Origin: Yoonia sp. GPGPB17
GTDB lineage: Bacteria > Pseudomonadota > Alphaproteobacteria > Rhodobacterales > Rhodobacteraceae
Assembly (NCBI RefSeq): GCF_037892195.1
Contig: NZ_JATACI010000002.1
Span: 2,852,001-2,916,000 of the forward strand
DNA length: 64,000 nt
Reading direction: 5' to 3'
The notes beneath the pieces are model-generated. The model saw nothing but the letters and a program-made list of their open reading frames with translations. It made no database searches and was not told where the DNA came from. Positions 18,338 to 27,540 of this stretch are shown here, piece after piece (positions within the stretch are counted from its first letter, which is position 1; each line of letters begins with the position of its first letter). The position numbers and the translations under genes are program-made.

Positions 18338-18739
18338 TTGACTGTGATTTCTGGAATTTGGCGCAAGGCGCTGGCGATCTTTGCTTTGGCGGCCCTTGTG
18401 GCTTGTGGCAGCGGCACCCCGCCAACCCCACGGGGTGCAGAGAATGTTGCGGTGAACCGCTATCTTTGGGCCGCCTCGCTGGATGTCCTGAGCTTTTTGC
18501 CGGTGCAATCCGCCGATCCATTTACCGGCGTGATCACAACAGGCTTTGGGACACCCCCCGGCAGTGGCCGCGCCTACCGTGCAACGGTGCAGGTGACTGA
18601 TCCGGCGATGGATGCCCGGTCACTAAACGTCAACCTGCTGACCCGCAGCGGCCCAGTTGCTGTTGAGACGGAACGCGCTGTGACAGATGCGATCCTCGCG
18701 CGTGCCCGCCAACTCCGTATTGCTGATGGCGCCCTATAG
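18338..18739 (+). CDS. DUF3576 domain-containing lipoprotein
   Basis: Predicted lipoprotein of 133 aa with unknown function. It has a hydrophobic N-terminus ending in the lipobox LVAC (residues 19-22), then the DUF3576 region with NRYLWAASLDVLSFLPV and DPFTGVITTGFGTPPGS. The start is TTG at 18338 (AGAGGGGAAG upstream) or GTG at 18344; both keep the signal peptide. In Rhodobacterales this family stands next to leuS, as here, which supports the call. Confidence 0.85.
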   Translation: MTVISGIWRKALAIFALAALVACGSGTPPTPRGAENVAVNRYLWAASLDVLSFLPVQSADPFTGVITTGFGTPPGSGRAYRATVQVTDPAMDARSLNVNLLTRSGPVAVETERAVTDAILARARQLRIADGAL

Positions 18740-18768
18740 CCATCGGCATAAAGCCCGATTATGAATAG

Positions 18769-18801
18769 CGCCGGGCCCACTGCCCGGCGTTTTGCTTTTT
18801 T
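18769..18801 (+). terminator. Rho-independent terminator between DUF3576 and leuS
   Basis: Perfect 8-bp stem CGCCGGGC/GCCCGGCG with five-base loop followed by TTTTGCTTTTTT. leuS starts only 15 bases later, so leuS either has a promoter upstream of this hairpin with readthrough or the hairpin acts as an attenuator. Confidence 0.8.
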
Positions 18802-18816
18802 CGAAAGACCGATGAG

Positions 18817-21375
18817 ATGACGACTTACACCCCCGCCACGATCGAGGCGAAATGGCAGGATGCCTGGGCCGAGGCCCAGACCTTTAAGGCTGAGCGCAGC
18901 GCGGATAAGCCCAAGTACTATGTGCTTGAGATGTTCCCCTATCCGTCAGGCCGCATCCACATGGGTCACGTGCGCAACTACACCATGGGCGATGTGATTG
19001 CGCGCTATAAGCTGGCGACCGGGCATAACATCTTGCACCCGATGGGTTGGGATGCTTTTGGGATGCCCGCCGAGAATGCGGCGATGGCATCGGGCGGCCA
19101 CCCGAAGGATTGGACCTACAGCAACATCGCCGACATGAAGGCGCAAATGAAGCCGCTGGGCCTGTCGATTGATTGGTCGCGAGAGTTTGCGACCTGCGAT
19201 CCGGACTATTACGGCCAGCAGCAGGCCCTGTTCATCGACTTCCTGTCTAAGGGCCTGATTTACCGTAAGAAAGCCGTGGTGAACTGGGACCCGGTCGATA
19301 TGACCGTGCTGGCCAATGAACAGGTCATCGACGGCAAGGGCTGGCGCTCTGGTGCCGAAGTTGAGCGGCGTGAGTTGGTGCAGTGGTTCTTTAAGATCAG
19401 CGATTACTCCGAAGAGCTGTTGAGCGCCATCGACGGGCTGGATAACTGGCCCGCCAAAGTGAAACTGATGCAGGCGAACTGGATCGGTAAATCGCGCGGC
19501 TTGCAGTTCGCCTTCCAGCGCACCGATGGTGGTGAGATCGAGGTTTATACGACCCGACCGGATACGCTGCTGGGGGCGTCCTTTGTGGGCGTTTCTCCAG
19601 ATCACTCGCTGGCAAAAGAGTTGGAAGCGAAAGACGAAGCTGTTGCCGCGTTCTGTGCAGAATGCCGCAAAGGTGGCACGACTGCTGAGGCGATTGAGAA
19701 GGCCGATAAGTTGGGCCATGACACCGGCCTGCGCGTAAAGCATCCGCTGGAGGGTCAACCGGACCTGCCCGTCTACATCGCAAACTTCATTCTGATGGAC
19801 TACGGCACTGGCGCGATTTTTGGCTGTCCGGCCCATGACCAGCGCGACCTTGATTTCGCGCGTAAATACGGCCTGCCTGTGATCAGCACCTATGCGCCTT
19901 TGAAGGACGAAGGCATAGTGATGCCCGAAGATGGCGGCGATGCTTATGTCCCGCCAAAGTCAGAACCCGTCATCTATATCCGCGGTTTCGCTGGCGAGAC
20001 CGAGCAAACCGGCGACGCGGGCATTGCCACAGCGATTGCCTTTTGTGAGAAGCATGCCATCGGCGAAGGTGTGACCAAGTTCCGCCTGCGCGATTGGGGG
20101 TTGAGCCGCCAGCGCTATTGGGGTTGCCCGATCCCCGTTGTTCATTGCGATGACTGCGGCGTGGTGCCTGAGAAGAAAGAGAACCTGCCGGTTGAGCTGC
20201 CCTATGACGTCAGCTTTGACGTGCCTGGCAATCCGCTAGACCGTCACCCGACTTGGCGCGACTGCGTTTGTCCATCCTGCGATAAGCCCGCAAAGCGCGA
20301 AACGGACACGATGGACACGTTTGTGGATTCGTCGTGGTACTTTGCACGCTTCACCGCGCCTGACGCGGACACGCCGACGAAGATGGAAGATGCCGCCTAT
20401 TGGATGAACGTCGACCAGTACATCGGTGGCATTGAGCATGCGATTTTGCACCTGCTCTACAGCCGCTTTTTTGCCCGCGCGATGCAAATGACCGGCCACC
20501 TGCCGCAAGGCACCGAAGAACCGTTTAATGCGCTGTTTACGCAAGGCATGGTGACGCATGAGATCTATGTGACACGCGATGAAAGGGACCGCCCGGTCTA
20601 TCATCTGCCCGAGGATATCGAGTGGACCGAGAGTGGTGCACGCTTAGGTGCGACCGGGCAGGATGTTGATGTGATCCCATCTGCGAAGATGTCGAAGTCC
20701 AAGAAGAATGTCGTCGACCCGGACAACATTCTGGCCAAATACGGTGCCGACACGGCCCGCTGGTTCGTACTGTCTGACAGCCCGCCCGAGCGTGACGTGG
20801 AGTGGACCGCCTCGGGCGCCGAGGCGACCTACAAGCACCTGAACCGCGTCCATCGTGTTGTGACCGAGATTGCGGCAATGGATGAAGGCACGGGTGCGGG
20901 TGACGAAGACCTGCTGCGTGCCATGCATAAGGCAATCCATGACGTGACTATGGGGGTGGAGACGTTTGGTTTTAATGCAGCAATTGCAAAGCTTTATGCT
21001 TTCACCAACGTATTGGCAAAGTCAAAGGCGGGTGGTGCCGCCAAACGTCAGGCGGCCCGGATTCTGGCCCAGTTAATGTCGCCGATGACCCCACATTTGT
21101 CAGAAGAGATCTGGTCGATGCTGGGGGGTGAAGGTCTGATCGCGAATGCGTCCTGGCCGGTCGCGGATGAGGCAATGCTGGTGGAAGACACGGTCACCAT
21201 GCCGATCCAGATCAACGGCAAACGCCGTGCGGAAATTCAAGTGGCTGCCGATGCCTCGAAAGATGCTGTCGAAGAGATGGCAATGGCATTGGAGGTCGTG
21301 CAGAATGCCCTTGACGGCGGGGCCCCCAAGAAGCTGATCGTTGTCCCAGGACGGATTGTAAACATTGTCATCTAA
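18817..21375 (+). CDS. leuS: Leucine--tRNA ligase
   Basis: Charges tRNA-Leu. The 852-aa length is normal for bacterial LeuRS. The class I signature is [17 protein letters not shown] near residues 44-60, the editing domain lies in the middle ([12 protein letters not shown]), and the KMSKS loop is [12 protein letters not shown] near 622. The start follows GATGAG, with ATG ACG ACT as the family-like N-terminus. It leads a tight run leuS-lptE-holA whose genes overlap, a conserved order in alphaproteobacteria. Confidence 0.98.
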   Translation: MTTYTPATIEAKWQDAWAEAQTFKAERSADKPKYYVLEMFPYPSGRIHMGHVRNYTMGDVIARYKLATGHNILHPMGWDAFGMPAENAAMASGGHPKDWTYSNIADMKAQMKPLGLSIDWSREFATCDPDYYGQQQALFIDFLSKGLIYRKKAVVNWDPVDMTVLANEQVIDGKGWRSGAEVERRELVQWFFKISDYSEELLSAIDGLDNWPAKVKLMQANWIGKSRGLQFAFQRTDGGEIEVYTTRPDTLLGASFVGVSPDHSLAKELEAKDEAVAAFCAECRKGGTTAEAIEKADKLGHDTGLRVKHPLEGQPDLPVYIANFILMDYGTGAIFGCPAHDQRDLDFARKYGLPVISTYAPLKDEGIVMPEDGGDAYVPPKSEPVIYIRGFAGETEQTGDAGIATAIAFCEKHAIGEGVTKFRLRDWGLSRQRYWGCPIPVVHCDDCGVVPEKKENLPVELPYDVSFDVPGNPLDRHPTWRDCVCPSCDKPAKRETDTMDTFVDSSWYFARFTAPDADTPTKMEDAAYWMNVDQYIGGIEHAILHLLYSRFFARAMQMTGHLPQGTEEPFNALFTQGMVTHEIYVTRDERDRPVYHLPEDIEWTESGARLGATGQDVDVIPSAKMSKSKKNVVDPDNILAKYGADTARWFVLSDSPPERDVEWTASGAEATYKHLNRVHRVVTEIAAMDEGTGAGDEDLLRAMHKAIHDVTMGVETFGFNAAIAKLYAFTNVLAKSKAGGAAKRQAARILAQLMSPMTPHLSEEIWSMLGGEGLIANASWPVADEAMLVEDTVTMPIQINGKRRAEIQVAADASKDAVEEMAMALEVVQNALDGGAPKKLIVVPGRIVNIVI

Positions 21376-21850
21376 GCCCATCCCCCGCCGCGTCCTTCTC
21401 ATCGGATTGATGGGGCTGGCGAGTTGCGGCTTTGTGCCGATTTACGGCGCTGACAACGGGTTCAGAGGGCAGGTCGATTTTTTAACAGACGAGAGCATCG
21501 CGGGCTTTCGGCTACGCGAACGGCTGGAAGATCGACTTGGCCGCAGTGTTGCGCCGCGGTTCACGCTCAAGACGACACTCCGGTCTTCGCAAAGGGCTGC
21601 GGCGATTTCCTCAGAAGGTGATACATCACGCTTTAACATCATCGGGACGGCAGAGTGGTCGCTGGTTTCGCTTGAAACCGCGGCAGTCTTGGACAGCGGC
21701 AAGGTTGAAGCCTTTACCAGCTATTCGGCCACCGGCTCGACTATTGCGACGCAGGCGACACGGGACGATGCCGAGGCGCGGTTGTCGGTCATATTGGCAG
21801 ATCTGATTGTCAGCCGTATCCTTGTTCTGGACACTGAGCAGGACCAATGA
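21365..21850 (+). CDS. lptE: LPS-assembly lipoprotein LptE
   Basis: Outer-membrane lipoprotein that plugs the LptD barrel and helps place LPS at the cell surface. The protein is 161 aa with the signal [12 protein letters not shown] (lipobox LASC), followed by GFVPIYG, typical of alphaproteobacterial LptE. The likely start is TTG at 21365, overlapping the leuS stop. Its own 3' end overlaps holA by four bases. The family diverges strongly in sequence, so the call rests on lipobox, size and the leuS-lptE-holA order. Confidence 0.88.
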   Translation: MSSKPIPRRVLLIGLMGLASCGFVPIYGADNGFRGQVDFLTDESIAGFRLRERLEDRLGRSVAPRFTLKTTLRSSQRAAAISSEGDTSRFNIIGTAEWSLVSLETAAVLDSGKVEAFTSYSATGSTIATQATRDDAEARLSVILADLIVSRILVLDTEQDQ

Positions 21851-22869
21851 AACTAACCGGTGCTGCGGCCAACACTTATTTCCGCCAACCGGACCCGTCG
21901 CATGCGGCGCTCTTGATCTTTGGTGCCGATCCGATGCGCGTTGCTGATAAACGTCAGCAGGTGATCAATGCATTGGTCGGCCCACAGGGCGAAGAAGAGA
22001 TGCGGCTGACCCGGATCAGCACCGCTGATTTGCGCAAGGACCCAGCCTTGCTGGACGATGCGATCAAGGCGCAAGGGTTCTTTCCAGGTCACCGGGTGGC
22101 CTTTGTCGAAGATGCCACCGATGGGATGTCGAAGGTGTTGGCTGCGGCCTTGGCCGATTGGCAGGCAGGCGACGCACAGGTCGTGATTACCGCTGGTCAG
22201 TTGACCGCGAAATCAGCGCTGCGCAAGGTGGTTGAGGGGCACAAAAATGCCGTCGCAATTGGCCTATATGATGACCCGCCGACTGTTGCCGATGTGGAGC
22301 AGGCACTCAGGGACGTTGGCGTGGATTTGCCCGAACGGGATGTGATGGACACATTGATGTCGCTGGCCAACAGCTTAGAGCCCGGCGACTTCAGACAGAC
22401 AATCGAGAAAGTCAGCCTTTACAAACGCGGCGATGATACTGCCCTAAGCATCGCAGATGTGACCGCAAACGCCCCACAATCGGCCGAGGTCGATATTGAT
22501 GACGTGCTTGAGGTTGTCACAACGGGGCAGGCGGATCGGCTTGGGCCACTTCTGCGGAACCTCTACGCACAAGGGGTAACGCCTGTCGCGCTAAGCATCG
22601 GAGCAATGCGCCACTTCCGCAGGCTGCATGCGGTGGCAAGTGATCCGGGCGGTGCGGCTGCTGGGGTTGGTCGTTTGCGTCCGCCCGTCTTTGGTCCACG
22701 TCGCGACAAGATGGTGCGACAGGCCAATCATTGGGGCCGTGACCGGGTTGAGAAGGCGCTCACCGCGTTGACGGATGTCGACCTACAGTTGCGTTCTGCA
22801 AATACAGCGCCGCCCAATGCATTGATGGAGCGCGTTCTGATCCGGCTTGCAATGCTGGCGCGTCGATGA
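21847..22869 (+). CDS. holA: DNA polymerase III subunit delta
   Basis: Clamp-loader subunit that opens the beta clamp. The 340-aa protein has the HolA N-terminal fold start (LLIFGADPMRVADKR) and the C-terminal collar region (ANHWGRDRVEKALTALTDVDLQLRS), both typical. ATGA overlap with lptE implies coupled translation. A bidirectional terminator follows directly after the stop. Confidence 0.95.
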   Translation: MKLTGAAANTYFRQPDPSHAALLIFGADPMRVADKRQQVINALVGPQGEEEMRLTRISTADLRKDPALLDDAIKAQGFFPGHRVAFVEDATDGMSKVLAAALADWQAGDAQVVITAGQLTAKSALRKVVEGHKNAVAIGLYDDPPTVADVEQALRDVGVDLPERDVMDTLMSLANSLEPGDFRQTIEKVSLYKRGDDTALSIADVTANAPQSAEVDIDDVLEVVTTGQADRLGPLLRNLYAQGVTPVALSIGAMRHFRRLHAVASDPGGAAAGVGRLRPPVFGPRRDKMVRQANHWGRDRVEKALTALTDVDLQLRSANTAPPNALMERVLIRLAMLARR

Positions 22870-22876
22870 CACGAAA

Positions 22877-22900
22877 AAAGGCAGGCCAAGGCCTGCCTTT
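22877..22900. terminator. Bidirectional terminator
   Basis: Perfect 10-bp stem AAAGGCAGGC/GCCTGCCTTT with CAAG loop between the convergent holA and small-peptide genes, with an A tract on the left. Confidence 0.88.
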
Positions 22901-22922
22901 CCATCAAAATCGTAGACTTTGA

Positions 22923-23135
22923 TTAGTCTTCAGCAGCGGCTGCAGCGATCAGAAGTGCTGCAAGCACACCCAGAACAACATATGTTGGGCTAACAGAAGA
23001 AGCAGCTGGTGCTGGTGCTGGCTCGGCCATCACGACAGGTGCTTCCATAACTTCGTCGGCCATGCCACCAGCTGTGGCGGCAACGCCGGAAACTGCAAGA
23101 GCTGCGGCAGCGGCAAGTGTTGTTGTAAAGCGCAT
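22923..23135 (-). CDS. Small secreted/membrane peptide
   Basis: Peptide of 70 aa with no named family that I recognise. A signal peptide (MRFTTTLAAAAALAVSGVAATA) is followed by GGMADEVMEAPVV, a short Ala/Pro linker and a C-terminal hydrophobic helix (YVVLGVLAALLIAAAAAED). The start at 23135 has GGAG at seven bases upstream; the longer in-frame start at 23156 is rejected because it spoils the signal peptide. The layout matches the frame-broken peptide at 4654-4918. Confidence 0.75.
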   Translation of the reverse strand: MRFTTTLAAAAALAVSGVAATAGGMADEVMEAPVVMAEPAPAPAASSVSPTYVVLGVLAALLIAAAAAED

Positions 23136-23532
23136 ATTGATACTCCATTCATGCACGGGGCGGTGAGGTCAAAGCGTGACCGAACCACATTGTGACATTG
23201 AATCAGGGATTGCCGGTAAATCCTAGATGCGAAAATACATGGAATATCTGGCGCATTTGGGCAGTATCATGCCGAGGCCGCAGATTCCTACTCTACCGCA
23301 TGTAACGGAACAAATATTATTTATTTATAACAAATAGTTATGTGGTTTCTGTATGGGCAACGCCTTGCTTGACGCGGCACTGCCCCACGATGTGTCAATA
23401 GAAAACAGTCTGAAGTAGGTGTATTTCCGCAACAGTTCTAACCGCAATAAGACGTGAGTTGGCGCTTTTCACGATCCGCTGCAAGGATTCTGATTTGCCA
23501 TGTTGTGGCAGACAACTGTTACTAATCCCTGC
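23136..23532. other. AT-rich intergenic region, no gene seen
   Basis: Nearly 400 bases between the small peptide start and the 3' end of the flavoprotein gene. It holds a long AT-rich part (about 23310-23340, with TTATTTATTTATAA) and presumably the promoter of the small-peptide gene. No RNA gene or conserved frame is visible. Confidence 0.5.
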
Positions 23533-24696
23533 TCACCCAATGAAAGCGGCGGCGCTCGCACCTGCCAGTGCCCCGGTCGCAAGGCACCCCGTGATCAGAT
23601 AACCGCCGGTTGGGGCTTCCCAATCCAGCATCTCGCCTGCGCAAAACACGCCCGGTCTATGTTTGATCATCAGGCTATCGGTCAGTGCATCAAACCGCAT
23701 ACCGCTGCAAGCGGTCGAAATCGCTTCATCGATCGGTCGCGGTCCTAGATGTGTGATCGGCAGCGCCTTGATCAACGGTGCCAGATCATCAGGCAATGGT
23801 CGCCCGAATTCTGACAGCAATGCGGTTTGTACTGGTGTGAATTTCAGCATCTTGCGCAAGTGGTTTGACAGGCTGCTCTTACCACGTGATCTGCTTAAAG
23901 CAGAGCGTACCCGATCGTGCGACCAGTCCGGTTTCAGATCAATGGTCAACGTCGCCCCATCACGCATGGCACGTGAGACCATATAGATCCCACCTCCTTC
24001 GATTCCCTGCTCGGAGATGATGAATTCGCCGCGTGATCTCTGATCTCTGGCGGTCAGCGCAACCGATTTCACAGGTGTCCCAAGGTATGGTTTCATGTGG
24101 TCCGACCAATCGACAACAAATCCCATGTTGGTAAGCTGAAACGGTGTAACATCCTGTGCCAGATGTACGGCCCATTGGCCATTTGCGCCCAGGCGCCTCC
24201 AGCTTGCGCCCCCTGTTGCAAGGATGGTGGTTTTCGATTGTATCCTTTGCAGGCCTAAGGGGGTTTCAAAAATCAGGTTGTTGCCCTGCCATCCGTTCCA
24301 CCGCCAGCGGGTTTCCAGACGCACACCAAGATCACTCAGACGCGCCAGCCATGCGCGTAGTAGGGGTGACGCCTTCATTACCGTTGGAAAGACCCGTCCG
24401 GTTGATCCGGTGAAAACGGATTGTCCCAACCCTTCTGCCCAATTGATCACCTGATCGGGGCCGAACTCATCAAGCGCTTTTTGCAAAGCAGCGGGCAACT
24501 GGCTGCCGTAGGCGGCAAGAAAAGCGGCACTTGGTTCAGCTTTGGTGATGTTCAGCCCAGATTTTCCGGCCATCAGAAACTTGCGCCCCACCGAGGGCAT
24601 CGCCTCTGCCACCGTAACCGACAGACCAGCCTGCCCCAAGACCTCAGCCGCCATCAGGCCAGCGGGGCCTGCGCCAATGACGACGGCGTCTGTCAC
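23533..24696 (-). CDS. HI0933/BaiN-type flavoprotein, TIGR03862-like
   Basis: FAD-dependent oxidoreductase of 387 aa. The dinucleotide-binding motif VIGAGPAGLMAAEVL is at the N-terminus, and the family motif VGRKFLMAGKSGLNIT follows at about residues 37-52. The C-terminal part contains the second flavin-binding segment (GVFCAGEMLDWEAPTGGYLI). The reaction is unknown for most members. Its start overlaps the stop of the upstream MscS gene by four bases, so the two are co-transcribed. Confidence 0.9.
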   Translation of the reverse strand: MTDAVVIGAGPAGLMAAEVLGQAGLSVTVAEAMPSVGRKFLMAGKSGLNITKAEPSAAFLAAYGSQLPAALQKALDEFGPDQVINWAEGLGQSVFTGSTGRVFPTVMKASPLLRAWLARLSDLGVRLETRWRWNGWQGNNLIFETPLGLQRIQSKTTILATGGASWRRLGANGQWAVHLAQDVTPFQLTNMGFVVDWSDHMKPYLGTPVKSVALTARDQRSRGEFIISEQGIEGGGIYMVSRAMRDGATLTIDLKPDWSHDRVRSALSRSRGKSSLSNHLRKMLKFTPVQTALLSEFGRPLPDDLAPLIKALPITHLGPRPIDEAISTACSGMRFDALTDSLMIKHRPGVFCAGEMLDWEAPTGGYLITGCLATGALAGASAAAFIG

Positions 24697-26000
24697 GTGG
24701 GCATCTGCCCTTTGAATTCGACCACGCGATGCGGATAAGGGATTTCGATATCGTTTTCCTTGAGTGCGTTCCAGATAAGGAACAACACGTCAGAGGCATA
24801 TTTGTTCTTGCCGTCGTCGATGCCTTCGACCCAGAACTCAACACCAAAATCAATGCCGCTATCGCCAAAGCCGCGCAACTCGCAATCAGGGCCTTCAGGT
24901 TCTTGCAAAACACCGGGGTGCTTGGACACCGCCGCTTCGATGATCGCGGGGACTTGGTTGATATCGGTGTCATAGCTGACCGAAAACGGCACTTCCAAAC
25001 GGTTGGCAGAACCCGAGTCGGAATAATTGACCACCCGTGTCGTGATGAAATCTTCGTTCGGGACCACGATCCACCGTCCATCGAATGTCTCAAGAATCGT
25101 TGCACGCGCGGTCATCTTGATGATGGTGCCTGCCTCGCCGCCATCCAGTTCGACATAGTCGCCGACGGTAGCTTGCCCTTCGACCATCAGGATCACGCCC
25201 GAAATGAAGTTCGACGCGATCTTTTGCAAGCCAAAACCAAGGCCCACACCAACGGCACCGCCAATGATCGCGAGCGAGCTGAGGCTGATGCCCATGATGT
25301 TCATCAGGATCAGGAAGGCGATTGCGAAGATCGCGAACTCGGATGACTTTATGGCCAACTGCCGAATCGCAGGCCGCATCGGCTGTTGTTCGATGTAGGA
25401 CGACGACTGCGAGTTGGACCATTGGCCCAGCCAGAACAGGATGCTGCCAGCAACGATGCCCCTTACAATTGCCAGAGCAGAGAAACTGATGTTGCCGAGG
25501 TTAACCTGGGCTGCATCGAGCGCCGCGACGATCTCATCCAAAAAGCCCACCGCGTAGAGTGCGGCCGCCGGGACGAGAACGTATTTTGCAAGTGTCCGTA
25601 GGAAGGGATCGGTGATGATGTGCTTGGCCAAGGCGCGAGCGGCCAAAAACAGGAAAACCCGTTTGCCAAAGGCGATGACGGCGCCGGACCCGAAGAGTGA
25701 TCTTGTGACAGCTTCGCCGATGGCGGTGAAACCATAGGCCAATAGCGGCAAAAGGAGCGGGAGAAAAATCAGAATGAAATGGCGTGCCTTTGCCAGAATA
25801 GACTGATTGGCCGCATCCGGTGTCAGCAAAGCGGTGAGACGTGGTGTAACGATCCGATTGACCAGACGCGCCAGCAGATAGGCCCCGATCAGCAGCGCAA
25901 ACTGCGACCATGCCGCGGGCGACAAAAGCCAATCCTGCGCCAGTACCAAGGCCTGATCAAAGGCGTCGCGCGCCTGATCCATCAATGTCGTTGGTTCCAT
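24693..26000 (-). CDS. MscS-family mechanosensitive ion channel
   Basis: Inner-membrane channel that would release solutes during hypo-osmotic stress. The 435-aa protein has several N-terminal membrane helices (from about residue 30 to 200), then the MscS pore and beta domain: SLAIIGGAVGVGLGFGLQK is the pore helix, followed by VEGQATVGDYVEL and the C-terminal alpha/beta part with HRVVEFKGQMPT. It is longer than E. coli MscS because of extra N-terminal helices. The downstream flavoprotein gene overlaps its stop. Confidence 0.93.
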   Translation of the reverse strand: MEPTTLMDQARDAFDQALVLAQDWLLSPAAWSQFALLIGAYLLARLVNRIVTPRLTALLTPDAANQSILAKARHFILIFLPLLLPLLAYGFTAIGEAVTRSLFGSGAVIAFGKRVFLFLAARALAKHIITDPFLRTLAKYVLVPAAALYAVGFLDEIVAALDAAQVNLGNISFSALAIVRGIVAGSILFWLGQWSNSQSSSYIEQQPMRPAIRQLAIKSSEFAIFAIAFLILMNIMGISLSSLAIIGGAVGVGLGFGLQKIASNFISGVILMVEGQATVGDYVELDGGEAGTIIKMTARATILETFDGRWIVVPNEDFITTRVVNYSDSGSANRLEVPFSVSYDTDINQVPAIIEAAVSKHPGVLQEPEGPDCELRGFGDSGIDFGVEFWVEGIDDGKNKYASDVLFLIWNALKENDIEIPYPHRVVEFKGQMPT

Positions 26001-26058
26001 CAGGGCCGCCCCTATCCCGTTTCTTTTGTTCTGACGTCTGCCTGTTCAACAAGCATGG

Positions 26059-26667
26059 CTAAGCCGTCATGCCCTTAATGCCCGCAATATGGTCAGGTGC
26101 GGCGGACAGCACATCGGCACCCAGTGCAAGGGCCGTGCGACGCAATGCATCGCCGTCAACGATCTGATTAACCAGGCCCCAGCCATAAGCTTGATCAGCG
26201 GTGATTTTCTGGCCTGCCATCAAGATCAGTTTCGCGCGCGCTGGGCCCACCAGCGTGACAAGACGCGGTGGGTCGGACGGTTGCGGCAGAAAGCCTAGCT
26301 TCATCACCGGGTAGAAGAACTTGGCTTTTGCAACCGCGATGCGCAAATCGCAGGCCAGCACCATGCCGAACGCGCCGCCTGCGACAGTGCCGTTCAGGGC
26401 CGCAATTGTCAGTCCTGGTAGATTGGCAATCGCGGTCGAAAGCCTTTCCCAGACAGGATCTGTAGCAAGGCCTGCGCGCGCGGCGTCCAGATCAGCGCCT
26501 GCGCTGAAGACGCCGCCGGTGCCCGACAGGATAAAGAGTTTTGCTGATTGTGCGGCCTCGGCAATGTCGGCCAATTCGGTCAGCATTTCACGCGTGAGTG
26601 CCCCGGCCTTGTCGGGTCGGTCAATCGTGACGGTCCATGTATCCCCGTCCTTGTCGCAACGGATCAT
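26059..26667 (-). CDS. Enoyl-CoA hydratase/isomerase family protein
   Basis: Crotonase-fold protein of 202 aa, shorter than the usual 255-260. The oxyanion-hole segments LSGTGGVFSAGADLDA and NGTVAGGAFGMVLACDLRIA are present, so acyl-CoA chemistry is likely. The C-terminal helices that usually cover the active site are abridged (ends DHIAGIKGMTA). The start overlaps the 3' end of the SDR gene upstream by four bases, so the two form an operon that probably handles acyl-CoA or hydroxyacyl compounds. Confidence 0.87.
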   Translation of the reverse strand: MIRCDKDGDTWTVTIDRPDKAGALTREMLTELADIAEAAQSAKLFILSGTGGVFSAGADLDAARAGLATDPVWERLSTAIANLPGLTIAALNGTVAGGAFGMVLACDLRIAVAKAKFFYPVMKLGFLPQPSDPPRLVTLVGPARAKLILMAGQKITADQAYGWGLVNQIVDGDALRRTALALGADVLSAAPDHIAGIKGMTA

Positions 26668-27428
26668 GTAAGGCCGACCTTTTTGCGAATGTCATCTTCG
26701 CGCAAGCTGATGTCTTCGCCCAGATAGTCGTCTGCTTCGGGGGTACACATCCACAAAAGCGCCTGTGCTGGCCATTCCGGTGGGATATGTACCGACCAGT
26801 CAAGCTGGCTGACCGGGTTGATGCCAGAGGCCTTAATTTCGCGTTGCATCTGGGTGGCGACGGTGCCGGGGGACAAGCCCATGATCCGCAGACCTTTGTC
26901 GCGCGATTCCTTATCTGCCGCGCGAGTCAGCATATAAACGGCCGCTTTCGAGCTGCAGTAGGCCGTCCACCCCTCTACCGGGCCATGCGCTGCCCCCGAT
27001 GAAATGTTGATAATTGTGCCGTGCCCCTGCGCAATCATCCCCGGCATCACGGCATGCAACCCATGCATTACGCCTTTGAGGTTGATGTCGATTGTACGTG
27101 ACCATGCCTCTGGATCGGTGTCTTGCAAGTGGCCGATGGGATCAACAATGCCCGCGTTGTTGACCAGCACATCCAAGCCGCCAAAGGTCTGCGCAGTCGC
27201 CTCAACCGCTGATGCGACCTCGGCGTAGCGCGAGACATCGCAGGGAATCGCAAGTGCCTTCTCACCGATTTTCCCTGCGATTTCAGCAATATGGTCTGTG
27301 CTGCGTGCAACAAGGGCAACATTTGCGCCAACTTCGGCAAAAGCATAGGCGGTGGCCTCTCCAATCCCGCGGCTGGCCCCGGTGATAAGTACGGTTTTCC
27401 CGACTAAATTGATGTTTTTCACGGCCAT
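26664..27428 (-). CDS. Short-chain dehydrogenase/reductase
   Basis: NAD(P)-dependent oxidoreductase of 254 aa with the classical SDR layout. The cofactor motif is VLITGASRGIGEAT (residues 13-26), NNAG appears near residue 88, and the catalytic Ser and YxxxK are in ISSGAAHG and YCSSK. The substrate is unknown. It is the first gene of a two-gene unit with the enoyl-CoA hydratase-like protein and is divergent from the DUF2125 gene. Confidence 0.93.
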   Translation of the reverse strand: MAVKNINLVGKTVLITGASRGIGEATAYAFAEVGANVALVARSTDHIAEIAGKIGEKALAIPCDVSRYAEVASAVEATAQTFGGLDVLVNNAGIVDPIGHLQDTDPEAWSRTIDINLKGVMHGLHAVMPGMIAQGHGTIINISSGAAHGPVEGWTAYCSSKAAVYMLTRAADKESRDKGLRIMGLSPGTVATQMQREIKASGINPVSQLDWSVHIPPEWPAQALLWMCTPEADDYLGEDISLREDDIRKKVGLT

Positions 27429-27540
27429 CCCTTTCGGATTATGTTTTGGGTAGCTACTTATCGAGTCAATAGTAACGCCCTTTGGCCCATATTAGAAAGT
27501 CAAGGCGCGTTCCGAAAGAGACATAAAGAAAGGACCTTTA

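Noticed and set aside
22590..22599. GCTAAGC in holA as a further damaged GCTAGC
   Set aside because: It is in frame as Ala-Leu-Ser within an intact protein, so no change is needed.
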